64,000 bases of DNA from Bacillus sp. S3 (GTDB taxonomy: Bacteria > Bacillota > Bacilli > Bacillales > Cytobacillaceae). The stretch covers positions 1,299,501 to 1,363,500 of the forward strand of contig NZ_CP039727.1 in assembly GCF_005154805.1 (NCBI RefSeq), written 5' to 3'. The notes under the pieces are model-generated. The model saw nothing but the letters and a program-made list of their open reading frames with translations, did no database searches and was not told the DNA's origin. Position 1 is the first letter of the stretch, and each line of letters begins with the position of its first letter. The translations under genes and the position numbers were made by a program. Positions 1-7,819 of this stretch are shown here, piece after piece.

Positions 1-2
1 TT

Positions 3-314
3 TTAGGCGTTCCTTACGTATGGGGCGGAACAAAGCCAAGTGGATTTGATTGTTCTGGCTTCACTTCGTATGTGTATCGTTCAGTGGGCATTAATCTTCC
101 GAGGGTATCACGAGACCAGCAAAATTTCGGGACAAGAATTTCTCCGAGTCAAGTACAGCCTGGAGATTTAGTATTCAGGGGTTCCCCTGCCCATCATGTA
201 GGTATTTATATTGGAGACGGGAAATACATCCATGCCCCGCAAACGGGTGATGTTGTGAAAATATCTTCTTATGATTCGTCTAAATTTTCTAGTGCTGCTA
301 GAGTATTGCATTAA
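3..314 (+). CDS. NlpC/P60 family cell-wall endopeptidase, C-terminal part (5' end outside window)
   Basis: The reading frame is open from the window edge, so only the last 103 residues are present. They form most of an NlpC/P60 domain: the segment GFDCSG holds the catalytic Cys (codon near 51), HHVGIYIG holds the catalytic His, and HAP holds the third polar residue. Enzymes of this family cleave the D-Glu to meso-diaminopimelate bond of peptidoglycan stem peptides outside the cell and usually have N-terminal LysM or SH3 domains that target them to the wall. Those, and any signal peptide, would lie upstream of the window. A terminator follows the stop. The family call is secure; the exact substrate and paralogue cannot be decided from this fragment. 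Confidence 0.88.
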   Translation, partial: LGVPYVWGGTKPSGFDCSGFTSYVYRSVGINLPRVSRDQQNFGTRISPSQVQPGDLVFRGSPAHHVGIYIGDGKYIHAPQTGDVVKISSYDSSKFSSAARVLH

Positions 315-332
315 TATTAGTATCTCAGAAAA

Positions 333-368
333 GGCAACTACCCTTTATATTTTGGGTGTTGCCTTTTT
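333..368 (+). terminator. Rho-independent terminator of the NlpC/P60 gene
   Basis: GGCAAC-T-ACCC pairs with GGGT-GTTGCC across an AT-rich loop and is followed by a run of five T. It lies 18 bases after the stop codon. Confidence 0.85.
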
Positions 369-403
369 CGTATGTTACTAATTAATAATTTTTCATATTT
401 GAC

Positions 404-432
404 TGGACGGCAATTGCTTGTCCGGTTTTTTT
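404..432 (+). terminator. Possible second terminator or leader hairpin before the amino-acid ABC operon
   Basis: GGAC and GTCC arms with an inner GC/GC pair are followed by seven T. The stem is short. It is either a back-up terminator for the upstream gene or a hairpin in the leader of the downstream operon. No T-box or other riboswitch motif is visible around it. Confidence 0.4.
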
Positions 433-502
433 AGGTTAGAAAACTAAAATTAGGGGTATATATCAAAATATCGCTTGAAAAAGAGAGGAGACAGAATCAA
501 GC

Positions 503-1282
503 ATGAGAAGACAATACATATTTTTACTATTGGGCTTATTTTTACTAGGTACACTGACTGCCTGTGCCGAAAAGGACCAGCTTTCAGATGGGACAAAGCT
601 GATTGACAAGGAGAAATTTACTTTTGCAGCTTCTGGTGAATTTAAACCCTTTAGCTATCTGAACGATGACCTATCAATGACAGGTTTCGATGTTGAGGTA
701 GGGAATGCTGTTGGAAAAAAATTAGGACTTGAACCAGTACAAAAGAGGATGAAATTTAAAGGACTCATTGAGGGCATCAAAACAGGCAGGGCAGACGCAG
801 CTGTTGCCAGCCACACCATTAACCCCGACCGTGCCAAGCAAGTTGCATTTTCCACTCCATACTACTACTCAGGACCACAAATCTTTACAAGGCCTGACAG
901 CAATATTAAAACAGTAGAGGACATAAAAGGTAAAGAAGTGGCCGTAGCGAAAGGGTCTACCTATGCGGAGACGGCCAAAAAGTATACGAGCAATATTAAA
1001 ATGTATGATAGTGATATTACGGCATTAAAGGCACTTAGTATCGGAAGGCATGATGCTGTTATTACTGATTTTGTTACGGGGAAAAGTTCCCAGAAAGAAG
1101 GTTTTAACATTAAAGGACAGCAGCTTATAGAGCGAAGCGAGCAGGCAATTGTTGTACCTAAGGACAATCCGGAACTCTTAAAACGGATAGATAATGCACT
1201 ACAACAACTTCGTGAAGACGGTACACTTGCCCGGATCAGCAATAAATATTTTGGGCAGGATATTACAAAAAAACCAGAATAG
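503..1282 (+). CDS. Amino-acid ABC transporter substrate-binding lipoprotein
   Basis: 259 residues of the SBP_bac_3 family, which binds polar amino acids (Gln, Glu, Arg, His or cystine) outside the membrane and delivers them to an ABC permease. The N-terminus is a lipoprotein signal: a basic MRRQ, a hydrophobic core and the lipobox LTAC with the modified Cys at residue 21. The family segments GEFKPFSY, a GFDVEVGNAV stretch and DAAVASHTINPDRAKQVAFSTPYY are all present. A strong ribosome site (GAGAGGAG) lies about 11 bases before ATG. The gene is first in an operon with a permease and an ATPase, in the usual order for this class. The ligand cannot be read from sequence alone; relatives in B. 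subtilis include the Tcy and Yck systems. Confidence 0.88.
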   Translation: MRRQYIFLLLGLFLLGTLTACAEKDQLSDGTKLIDKEKFTFAASGEFKPFSYLNDDLSMTGFDVEVGNAVGKKLGLEPVQKRMKFKGLIEGIKTGRADAAVASHTINPDRAKQVAFSTPYYYSGPQIFTRPDSNIKTVEDIKGKEVAVAKGSTYAETAKKYTSNIKMYDSDITALKALSIGRHDAVITDFVTGKSSQKEGFNIKGQQLIERSEQAIVVPKDNPELLKRIDNALQQLREDGTLARISNKYFGQDITKKPE

Positions 1283-1317
1283 TAGTTTGACAATTTAAAA
1301 GAAAGGAAGTCGTTATC

Positions 1318-1983
1318 TTGCCTAGTTTTTCACATTTTTTACATACGTTTTTCAGTAGTAAGGGCCTTTTCATAGATGCTACAATACTAACCCTAGAGCT
1401 TACTATAGTTTCAATATTAATAGGAATTATTATTGGCTTATTCTTTGCCCTATTAAAAATATCGAGAATTAAAATTCTGGAGTATATTTCAAATGGTTAT
1501 GTGTTCCTTGTGCGCGGAACACCGCTTATTGTTCAGATTTTCATTCTGTATTTTGGCTTTAGCGGAATTTTCCTAATTCCCGACTTTTGGGCAGCAGCTC
1601 TTGCTCTTGCCTTTCATAACGGTGCCTACATTGCAGAAATCTTTCGCGGAACGATCCAATCAGTTGATAAAGGACAAATGGAGGCTGGCCGTTCACTGGG
1701 AATGACCAGGGGTGTTACACTGCGCAGGATCATCCTTCCACAAGCGTTTAGAAGGGCACTTCCTCCACTTGGGAACCAATTTATTATTGGACTTAAGGAT
1801 TCATCATTGGCAGCCTTCATTTCGATGAATGAATTATTTAATGTTGCGACCACACTGGGTTCCAATAATTTTGATGAAATGACGTACCTGTTAATTGTTG
1901 CCGTTTATTATCTAGTGCTCGTTGCATTATTAACCATGATGGTAAGTATGTTTGAAAAGAAATTGGCAGTCAGTGATCGATAG
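1318..1983 (+). CDS. Amino-acid ABC transporter permease
   Basis: 221 residues of the His/Glu/Gln/Arg/opine permease family. Several hydrophobic segments are visible, with the family segment RGTPLIVQIFILYFG near residue 65 and the EAA cytoplasmic loop (EAGRSLGMTRGVTLRRIILP, about residues 121-140) that contacts the ATPase. I place the start at TTG 1318 because AGAAAGGAAG lies about 8 bases upstream and no ATG fits the beginning of the first membrane segment. The gene follows the lipoprotein gene by 35 bases and precedes the ATPase by 12. A single permease gene implies a homodimeric channel. Family call is firm; substrate unknown. Confidence 0.88.
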   Translation: MPSFSHFLHTFFSSKGLFIDATILTLELTIVSILIGIIIGLFFALLKISRIKILEYISNGYVFLVRGTPLIVQIFILYFGFSGIFLIPDFWAAALALAFHNGAYIAEIFRGTIQSVDKGQMEAGRSLGMTRGVTLRRIILPQAFRRALPPLGNQFIIGLKDSSLAAFISMNELFNVATTLGSNNFDEMTYLLIVAVYYLVLVALLTMMVSMFEKKLAVSDR

Positions 1984-1995
1984 GAGGACAATTAT

Positions 1996-2739
1996 ATGAA
2001 TGGACGAGAAATGATTAAAATAGAAAACTTGAACAAATCTTTTGGCAGTTTGCACGTTCTAAAGGATATTGATATGTCTGTCTACGAAAGCGACGTTGTT
2101 TGTCTGGTTGGGGCCTCTGGATCCGGTAAAAGTACGCTCCTAAGATGCCTTAACTTTTTGGAAAAAAAGGACAAGGGGAGTATTCTTATCCGTGGAGAAA
2201 AGATATCGCCCGATACCCATAATCTTAACCATGTCCGTCAAACAGTAGGAATGGTTTTCCAGCATTTTAACCTCTTTCCGCATAAAACGGTTCTTGAAAA
2301 TATTATTGAAGCCCCAACTATAGTGAAAAAGATTCCTAAAGGTCAGGCGGTGGAAGAAGCGAGGGAGCTGCTCCAAAAAGTGGGGCTCGAGGATAAGGCA
2401 GATGTTTATCCGAGCAAGCTGTCAGGAGGGCAGAAACAGCGTGTGGCCATAGCAAGATCTCTAGCGATGAGGCCGGATATTATGCTCTTTGATGAACCAA
2501 CATCAGCCCTTGATCCAGAGCTGGTCGGAGAGGTTTTAACTACAATGAAGGAGCTGGCTGATGAAGGAATGACCATGGTGGTCGTGACCCATGAAATGGG
2601 TTTTGCCCGCGAGGTCGCTGATTGGATTGTATACATGAATGAAGGAAGAATCGTCGAAAAAGATAGACCGATAGAATTCTTTGAAAATCCGAAAGAAGAA
2701 CGGACGAAAGAATTCCTTAAAACTACCATGCTCAAATAG
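1996..2739 (+). CDS. Amino-acid ABC transporter ATP-binding protein
   Basis: 247 residues, the GlnQ/HisP type ATPase that drives uptake through the preceding permease. All nucleotide-binding motifs are intact: Walker [11 protein letters not shown]-loop [10 protein letters not shown], signature LSGGQKQR, Walker [15 protein letters not shown] and the switch His in VVTHEMGFA. The ribosome site AGGAGG sits 8 bases before ATG 1996, which favours this start over an in-frame ATG five codons later. It completes a three-gene importer (lipoprotein, permease, ATPase) and ends at a strong terminator. Confidence 0.92.
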   Translation: MNGREMIKIENLNKSFGSLHVLKDIDMSVYESDVVCLVGASGSGKSTLLRCLNFLEKKDKGSILIRGEKISPDTHNLNHVRQTVGMVFQHFNLFPHKTVLENIIEAPTIVKKIPKGQAVEEARELLQKVGLEDKADVYPSKLSGGQKQRVAIARSLAMRPDIMLFDEPTSALDPELVGEVLTTMKELADEGMTMVVVTHEMGFAREVADWIVYMNEGRIVEKDRPIEFFENPKEERTKEFLKTTMLK

Positions 2740-2765
2740 AATGTTTACTTGATAAAGCAGCAAGG

Positions 2766-2815
2766 AAAAAAGGATGCCCTAAAAAGTTCATAGGAACTTT
2801 TGGACATCCTTTTTC
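2766..2815 (+). terminator. Terminator of the amino-acid ABC operon
   Basis: AAAAAGGATG and CATCCTTTTT outer arms with an inner AAAAGTTC/GAACTTTT stem form a long hairpin with a T-rich 3' side, starting 27 bases after the ATPase stop. Confidence 0.9.
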
Positions 2816-2972
2816 TAATGTTCTGAATTAGTTTACACCGACTGCATCGAGGGTTCTTTTTTTAATTTCTTTTTTGGTTATAAAGATGGTATTTTAGGAT
2901 TATACATAAATATATTTAATAGATTAAAAGAAAAATGTTCGGATGAAATCTTTGAGCAGGGGAATGTAAAAT

Positions 2973-5327
2973 ATGAATGAAGAGTTAATAAAAAATGCCG
3001 AGACATCCTATCGGCGGGCTGAGCAGAAGGCGGCACAATATTTTCACTCACTTAATGTGCTAGTCGCACAAAAATCATATGTTCCTGCCTTAACAAAGGA
3101 TATACAATCGTGGAAACTGAACCATATTCATCACCCATTATTATCCTTGTTTTCCCGTGGAAAAAGAAAATCTGATTCCTTAGAGTATCATCATTATATC
3201 CAATGGCTCAATTATACTGGAAAACTAGATAATTACCTTGATCGGAGCATCTCTTATCTTTTCATGCGGGATCTTGGCAAGGCGCTCGACTCTCCTGAAA
3301 CACAAACAAAGGTTCGTCAAGTAGTTGATCGTTTAAAGGATCAGCTTACAACCCGGAATGATAAAAATGAAATGTTTAGCATGGCAGGGTTGTATCGGTG
3401 GGCTCAGAGGGAAGGTATCGAAATGACCGTTATTTGGCTGATTAATAAGCTGAAAACGGTATCCGTCAATATTCATGAAAGGATGGATGTCGAGCATGCT
3501 CAGCGAAAACTGATTAAGATTATTGCAGGGGTAGTGATGCATACCTATGAAGAGATGGAGGATCATACATCTGCCGAAGAACGCAGTAAAAATCTTGATG
3601 AAGCAGTCAGGATCGGCTATGCCTACGGGCTTACCTATCCCTTCATTGATGATCTCCTCGACTCCAAAGTCTTGTCTGACACGGAGAAGAAGCAATATTC
3701 TGATTTGATCAGGACCACTCTTATCACCGGTTCTGTGCCCGAATTAGGCGAGTGGTTTGGGGAAAACATGAGCCTGATGCGATATATTCATTCTGAACTC
3801 CGAGAGGGTTTTAATTATATTAAGTCAATCCAACGGCCAGGGAAATTGAAAACTTTTTTCGAGCAGTCCTATGTGTTTTTTCATTCTCAGGAAGTAGATC
3901 GTGTTAAGGAACTATCCAATACAAAATACACCAATGATGAACTTTACATCCCAATCATTTTAAAATCCTCTTCTTCCCGTTTGATTGTCCGTTCCGTCCT
4001 TAGTGCGCCTAAAGACGAGGGCTTTGATAACCGAACCTTCTATTATGGAATATATAACCAGCTTGCAGATGATTTTGCCGATATGTTTGATGACATGAAG
4101 AACGGAGCGGTAACACCTTTTACTTATTATTTGAACTATCATGAACAACGCCCTGATTTAATTAACCCCTTTGAATTATATTGGGCAGTCATCTCTAATT
4201 TGATCCATCATGTGTATCACTCAGATCCCAAGACATGTGAGGTAATTTTAGACCGTGCCATAAATGGCTTAAAAAGATTTAAAAAAAGAATGGGAATCGC
4301 AAAATATAACGAGGTAATGGGGCTATTTGCTTCAGGAAATCCGAAATTCAATAAACTCATTCAAAAGATGGTTCTTAAAGCAGATGATGTTGATTTCTTC
4401 GATAAATTGCTTCGCGACCATATGATTTCTAATTTGAAAAATGACAGAAAGGATCAGGAAGAGTTTTTAGATACGATTGAAACTGTTCGAGATCGGATTA
4501 ACCATATCTTGCCTATTCCAGCTGTTAATAATGAATCACCAATAATTGAGGCAGCCAATTACAGCCTTGAAGGCGATGGAAAGCGGCTCCGGCCCATCAT
4601 GACTTGGGTGATGGGTGTGAATGAATATGGATTAAATAGCGCAGCAATCGATCCGCTTTTAAGGTCATTGGAATATATGCATAATGCATCATTAATCTTC
4701 GATGATCTGCCTTCCCAGGATAATGCTTCCATCCGCAGAGGGCGGCCAACCTTACATCAGGTGTACAACAATGCCATAGCGGAATTAACTGGTCTCTTTC
4801 TGACTCAGAAGGCAATTGAAGAACAAGCATCACTTGACAAGTTCGATTCAAAAACGGTGCTTCATTTAATTCATTATTCTGCCCGTGTAACAGGGGAAAT
4901 GTGTAAGGGGCAGGCGATGGATCTTGAGTCCAAAGGGAAACTATTAACACTAGAACAACTGAATCTTATGTGCTTTTATAAAACAGGAATCGCATTCGAA
5001 GCTTCGCTCATCATGCCTGCCATACTCGCACATGCAGGGGAATTCGAAATCGATGCATTGAAAAAATTCGCCCGTCATGCAGGAATTGCCTTTCAAATTA
5101 AAGATGACCTGCTGGATGTTGAAGGAGACCAAAGCCTGATTGGAAAGCCCATTGGAAAAGACGCAGAAAACAACAATTCGACGTTTGTGTCAATTCTTGG
5201 GGCAGATGGTGCTAGAAAAGAGATGTGGGACCATTACTGTTTTGCTATGGAAACACTTCAGGAAGTGCCGCGCAATACTACTTTTTTAAAGCATTTATTG
5301 AATTATATAGTGAACCGCGATCATTAA
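2973..5327 (+). CDS. Large two-part isoprenoid protein: unknown N-terminal half plus IspA-like polyprenyl synthase
   Basis: 784 residues, over twice the usual length of a prenyl diphosphate synthase. The C-terminal ~300 residues are a clear trans-isoprenyl diphosphate synthase: GDGKRLRP near 532, the first Asp-rich motif DDLPSQD at 577-583 followed by RRGRPT, and the second motif KDDLLD at about 710-715 followed by GKPIGKD. Ala replaces the aromatic residue usual five positions before the first motif in bacterial farnesyl synthases, which by the known chain-length rule suggests a product longer than C15; this is inference. The N-terminal ~480 residues are not recognisable to me, but contain DDLLD at 226-230 and DDFADMFDD at 366-374, with spacing like that of the C-terminal pair (140 against 134 residues). 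It is monocistronic, with its own terminator and no other isoprenoid gene beside it. Confidence 0.8.
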   Translation: MNEELIKNAETSYRRAEQKAAQYFHSLNVLVAQKSYVPALTKDIQSWKLNHIHHPLLSLFSRGKRKSDSLEYHHYIQWLNYTGKLDNYLDRSISYLFMRDLGKALDSPETQTKVRQVVDRLKDQLTTRNDKNEMFSMAGLYRWAQREGIEMTVIWLINKLKTVSVNIHERMDVEHAQRKLIKIIAGVVMHTYEEMEDHTSAEERSKNLDEAVRIGYAYGLTYPFIDDLLDSKVLSDTEKKQYSDLIRTTLITGSVPELGEWFGENMSLMRYIHSELREGFNYIKSIQRPGKLKTFFEQSYVFFHSQEVDRVKELSNTKYTNDELYIPIILKSSSSRLIVRSVLSAPKDEGFDNRTFYYGIYNQLADDFADMFDDMKNGAVTPFTYYLNYHEQRPDLINPFELYWAVISNLIHHVYHSDPKTCEVILDRAINGLKRFKKRMGIAKYNEVMGLFASGNPKFNKLIQKMVLKADDVDFFDKLLRDHMISNLKNDRKDQEEFLDTIETVRDRINHILPIPAVNNESPIIEAANYSLEGDGKRLRPIMTWVMGVNEYGLNSAAIDPLLRSLEYMHNASLIFDDLPSQDNASIRRGRPTLHQVYNNAIAELTGLFLTQKAIEEQASLDKFDSKTVLHLIHYSARVTGEMCKGQAMDLESKGKLLTLEQLNLMCFYKTGIAFEASLIMPAILAHAGEFEIDALKKFARHAGIAFQIKDDLLDVEGDQSLIGKPIGKDAENNNSTFVSILGADGARKEMWDHYCFAMETLQEVPRNTTFLKHLLNYIVNRDH

Positions 5328-5359
5328 GATAATATCCTTGGTGAGTTTCATGTGGTATA

Positions 5360-5388
5360 GATACTAAGCGGTTGCTTAGCATCTTTTC
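5360..5388 (+). terminator. Terminator of the prenyl-synthase fusion gene
   Basis: GATACTAAGC pairs with GCTTAGCATC (one mismatch) over a GGTT loop, followed by four T, 33 bases after the stop. Confidence 0.75.
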
Positions 5389-5468
5389 GATTATTTTGTG
5401 GTGCGGATTCCTTTTTACTTTTGAACATTTAGGACAAGGTTCGAATATGCTGGTAAAAAGGAGTTTAT

Positions 5469-5726
5469 ATGATGAGTTTAATTACGTTTATTATTACAGT
5501 TATTATCGCGATGATAATTGGTATTGTTGCGGAAAAATTGGCACCTGTTAAGATGCCTGGAAGCTGGGCTGGGGCTATCGTTGCTGGTTTCATTGGGGCT
5601 TGGGTTGGTGAATATTTATTTGGGGCATGGGGTCCTATGTTAGCGGGCTTTTCATTGGTTCCCGCTCTGATCGGTGCTTTTATCGTTGTGATCGCTGTCG
5701 GTGCTATTGCTAAGTTCTTAAAATAA
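5469..5726 (+). CDS. GlsB/YeaQ/YmgE family stress-type membrane protein
   Basis: 85 residues of the small transglycosylase-associated family. It is almost entirely hydrophobic with three membrane segments: about residues 1-22, 30-50 and 58-83. Family features are the Gly-rich segments PGSWAGAIVAGFIGAWVG and the polar turn AEKLAPVKMPG between helices 1 and 2. Members are often induced by general stress, but the biochemical role is not established. The ribosome site AAAAAGGAG precedes the first of two adjacent ATG codons. It stands alone between two terminators. Confidence 0.82.
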   Translation: MMSLITFIITVIIAMIIGIVAEKLAPVKMPGSWAGAIVAGFIGAWVGEYLFGAWGPMLAGFSLVPALIGAFIVVIAVGAIAKFLK

Positions 5727-5763
5727 TATAGTTACAGTTGAAGGTGAATAATATTCCAGTTTA

Positions 5764-5807
5764 GGAATCGACCCACTATTAAGATATAAAGGGTTGATTC
5801 CTTTTTT
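5764..5807 (+). terminator. Terminator after the GlsB-like gene
   Basis: GGAATCGACCC pairs with GGGTTGATTCC (one G-T pair) and is followed by six T. Confidence 0.9.
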
Positions 5808-5895
5808 CGGTGCCGGAATGTGTTATTATATAAAGAGGAAAAATTGATACTCTAAATAAAGAATTATTTTATCCATTTTTAGGAGAGGATTTCAG

Positions 5896-6825
5896 ATGAA
5901 TAAGAATAGCATTGCTGCTCCACAAAATGGTGGGGGAGCTGCTTTGTCGAATTCTACTTTATTTGCTGATTTACGGTCACTTTTTAAAGCGCCGGTATTA
6001 ATAGCAAACGTTTTGCCTGTGTTTACAGGATTTTGGTTAGCTCTTTATTTTACCGGAGCTTCTTTTAATGATTACTGGGATTTGTTTTTGCTCACGATTA
6101 TTGGCAGTACGCTTGTTATGGCGGGGGCACTTGTGATCAATAACTGGTACGATGTGGATATTGACACTGTTATGGATAGAACGAAGAATCGTCCTACGGT
6201 AACGGGGCATTTTTCGCTTAAAACGGTTTTAACTTTAGGAATAGCTCTGTCTATTCTTGGATTTATTCTTTTACTGTTCATAACCGTTGAGGCTGCTATT
6301 TATGGGTTCATCGGATGGTTTACCTATGTAATCTTATATACGATGTGGTCAAAACGCAGATATACACTTAATACCGTAATCGGAAGTGTTTCCGGTGCTG
6401 TTACACCTTTAATTGGCTGGACGGCGATAGAATCAGGCTTTCATATGATCCCGATTATGCTCGCACTCATTTTGTTTATTTTTCAAATGCCGCATACCTT
6501 CGCGATAGCCATCAAGAAATACGATGAATATAAAGCGGCAGGGGTTGCCATGCTTCCAGTTGTGTACGGCTTAGCGATGACGAAGCGGCAAATGGCAGTA
6601 TATGTTGCCTGTTTATTGCCATTACCTTTTTATCTGGCCCCGCTTGGGACAACGTTTGTTATACTCGCCACGCTGCTTAATATTGGCTGGCTGGTTGTAA
6701 GTATATACGGATTTTTCACGAAAAATGATCTTAAATGGGCCCACGTGAATTTTCTTTATTCGGTCAACTATATAACCATTATGTTTCTGATGATGGTTAT
6801 TGTGACATTACCTGTATTTAGTTAA
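5896..6825 (+). CDS. ctaB: Protoheme IX farnesyltransferase (heme O synthase)
   Basis: 309 residues, the membrane UbiA-family enzyme that attaches a farnesyl group to heme B to give heme O, needed by o- and a-type heme-copper oxidases. The diagnostic Asp-rich segment is NNWYDVDIDTVMDRTKNRP (near residues 83-101), and a second conserved stretch is RYTLNTVIGSVSGAVTPLIGW. About eight or nine membrane segments are apparent. The ribosome site AGGAGAGG lies before ATG. It has its own terminator and sits immediately upstream of the CuA-type heme-copper enzyme genes, which are likely users of its product. No ctaA is present in the window, so whether heme A is made cannot be told. Confidence 0.92.
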   Translation: MNKNSIAAPQNGGGAALSNSTLFADLRSLFKAPVLIANVLPVFTGFWLALYFTGASFNDYWDLFLLTIIGSTLVMAGALVINNWYDVDIDTVMDRTKNRPTVTGHFSLKTVLTLGIALSILGFILLLFITVEAAIYGFIGWFTYVILYTMWSKRRYTLNTVIGSVSGAVTPLIGWTAIESGFHMIPIMLALILFIFQMPHTFAIAIKKYDEYKAAGVAMLPVVYGLAMTKRQMAVYVACLLPLPFYLAPLGTTFVILATLLNIGWLVVSIYGFFTKNDLKWAHVNFLYSVNYITIMFLMMVIVTLPVFS

Positions 6826-6832
6826 AAACAAT

Positions 6833-6892
6833 AAAAAAGCTGTCTCCAACGTATGCAAGCAAATTGCCATACATGGGGACAGCTTTTTTTTC
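6833..6892 (+). terminator. Terminator of ctaB
   Basis: AAAAGCTGTCTCC and GGGGACAGCTTTT form a long stem with a further internal ATGCAAGC-type hairpin and eight T on the 3' side. Confidence 0.9.
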
Positions 6893-7108
6893 TTAAAAAA
6901 CTTATCTGTTCACAAATTTGTCATTTTTTGTTCTTGCCCATTATTCGTTGTTAAAAATCTATTTTACCATAATAAAAAATCTTACTAAAAAGGTTAAGAC
7001 TGTGATAATAGTGCTTTTTGAAGAGTTAATAAATAAGTTCATGCGGAAGTCTTAATGAAATTGAAATAATAAGCGATCCATTTTTTCTATTAAATTTTAT
7101 TCTTTCCC

Positions 7109-7122
7109 GTGATTCAGTTCAC
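7109..7122 (+). promoter_or_regulatory. Fnr/CRP-like palindrome GTGA-N6-TCAC
   Basis: The core GTGA-TTCAGT-TCAC matches the two half-sites of Fnr/Crp family operators (TGTGA-N6-TCACA) except the outermost base on each side. It lies about 63-76 bases before the first gene of the operon, a position that could suit oxygen-responsive control. This is a motif match only. Confidence 0.4.
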
Positions 7123-7126
7123 TTCG

Positions 7127-7143
7127 TTGATAACGGTTCGCAA
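7127..7143 (+). promoter_or_regulatory. 17-bp operator-like palindrome
   Basis: TTGATAACGGTTCGCAA reads TTG..AAC.GTT..CAA symmetrically (6 of 8 base pairs around the central base), resembling LacI-family or cre-type operators though it does not fit the strict cre consensus. It lies five bases after the Fnr-like site. Confidence 0.35.
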
Positions 7144-7184
7144 CTATGATGTAAGTATAAAGAATTTAAGGGGGATGAAATAGG

Positions 7185-7325
7185 ATGGCAGCTACAAAGG
7201 GTAACAAAAAAAATGAAGCACACGAAGCTCCGCTTAAAGGAACCTGGATTTCCGTGGGTGTAGTAGGGGTAGTCATTCTTCTTACGTATTTACTGTTATA
7301 CGGGCTATTTATGACGAGATTATAG
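7185..7325 (+). CDS. Heme-copper oxidase subunit IIa (small single-helix subunit)
   Basis: 46 residues found by hand translation. A charged, Lys-rich N-terminus is followed by KGTWISVGVVGVVILL and one membrane helix ending in YGLFMTRL. This matches the small subunit IIa of ba3-type enzymes, whose single helix replaces the helix that is missing from their short subunit II. GGGGGAT lies 9 bases before the ATG, and the stop is 12 bases before the subunit II start. Position directly before subunits II and I is the usual arrangement, so I regard this as a real gene despite its size. Confidence 0.82.
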   Translation: MAATKGNKKNEAHEAPLKGTWISVGVVGVVILLTYLLLYGLFMTRL

Positions 7326-7337
7326 GGGGGAAAAGAA

Positions 7338-7805
7338 ATGAAGATGCATCTGGATGAAAAGATATGGCTGACCTTAAGTTTTGGAATGATAATGATTTTT
7401 ATGTTTATAACTGGTTACCAAGCCTTCGCGTACGATATGGAGCCGCCAAGTAATAAAGAAATAATAGATCCGCAAAAAGTAGATCAAACAGCACCATTTG
7501 ATAAGCCGGGAATTACAAAGATTGGTGAAAATGAATATGAAATCGTTATGACATTGCAAATCTTTAGTTTTAATCCAGGTAATATTGAAGTGCCTGCCGG
7601 ATCTACCGTCCATTTTATCTTAACTTCTAAAGATGTTGTCCATGGATTCGAAGTGGCTGAAACAAACCTAAATGCGATGGTCATGCCGGGGCATATTCAA
7701 AAGATTACGCAAAAATTTGATAAGCCTGGTTCCTATTTAGTGTTATGTAATGAATATTGCGGTGCCGGACACCAAATGATGAGTACTACGATTACGGTTA
7801 AATAA
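7338..7805 (+). CDS. cbaB: Family-B heme-copper enzyme subunit II (CuA domain)
   Basis: 155 residues: one N-terminal membrane helix (about 10-30) and an extracellular cupredoxin domain. The dinuclear CuA site is complete: His in DVVHGFEV near residue 97, and CNEYCGAGHQMM near 138-149 supplying Cys, Glu carbonyl, Cys, His and Met. The length and single helix are typical of ba3-type subunit II, not of the longer caa3 or aa3 forms, and there is no fused cytochrome c. CuA accepts electrons from a cytochrome c and passes them to subunit I. The ribosome site is GGGGGGAAAAG before ATG 7338, with a second in-frame ATG at 7344. It lies between the genes for subunits IIa and I. Confidence 0.92.
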   Translation: MKMHLDEKIWLTLSFGMIMIFMFITGYQAFAYDMEPPSNKEIIDPQKVDQTAPFDKPGITKIGENEYEIVMTLQIFSFNPGNIEVPAGSTVHFILTSKDVVHGFEVAETNLNAMVMPGHIQKITQKFDKPGSYLVLCNEYCGAGHQMMSTTITVK

Positions 7806-7819
7806 AGGGGGGAAGCAAC

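Larger units (their letters stand above)
6893..7184 (+). other. Intergenic leader region of the heme-copper enzyme operon
   Basis: 292 bases without a gene. The first ~200 are very AT-rich with nothing recognisable. The last ~80 hold two palindromic protein-site candidates (7109-7122 and 7127-7143) listed separately. I could not assign a convincing sigma-A promoter with normal spacing. Confidence 0.5.

Noticed and set aside
369..502. T-box or other amino-acid riboswitch before the amino-acid ABC operon
   Set aside because: No T-box sequence (UGGNACC-type bulge with stem I) is present; only a short hairpin with a T-run is seen.
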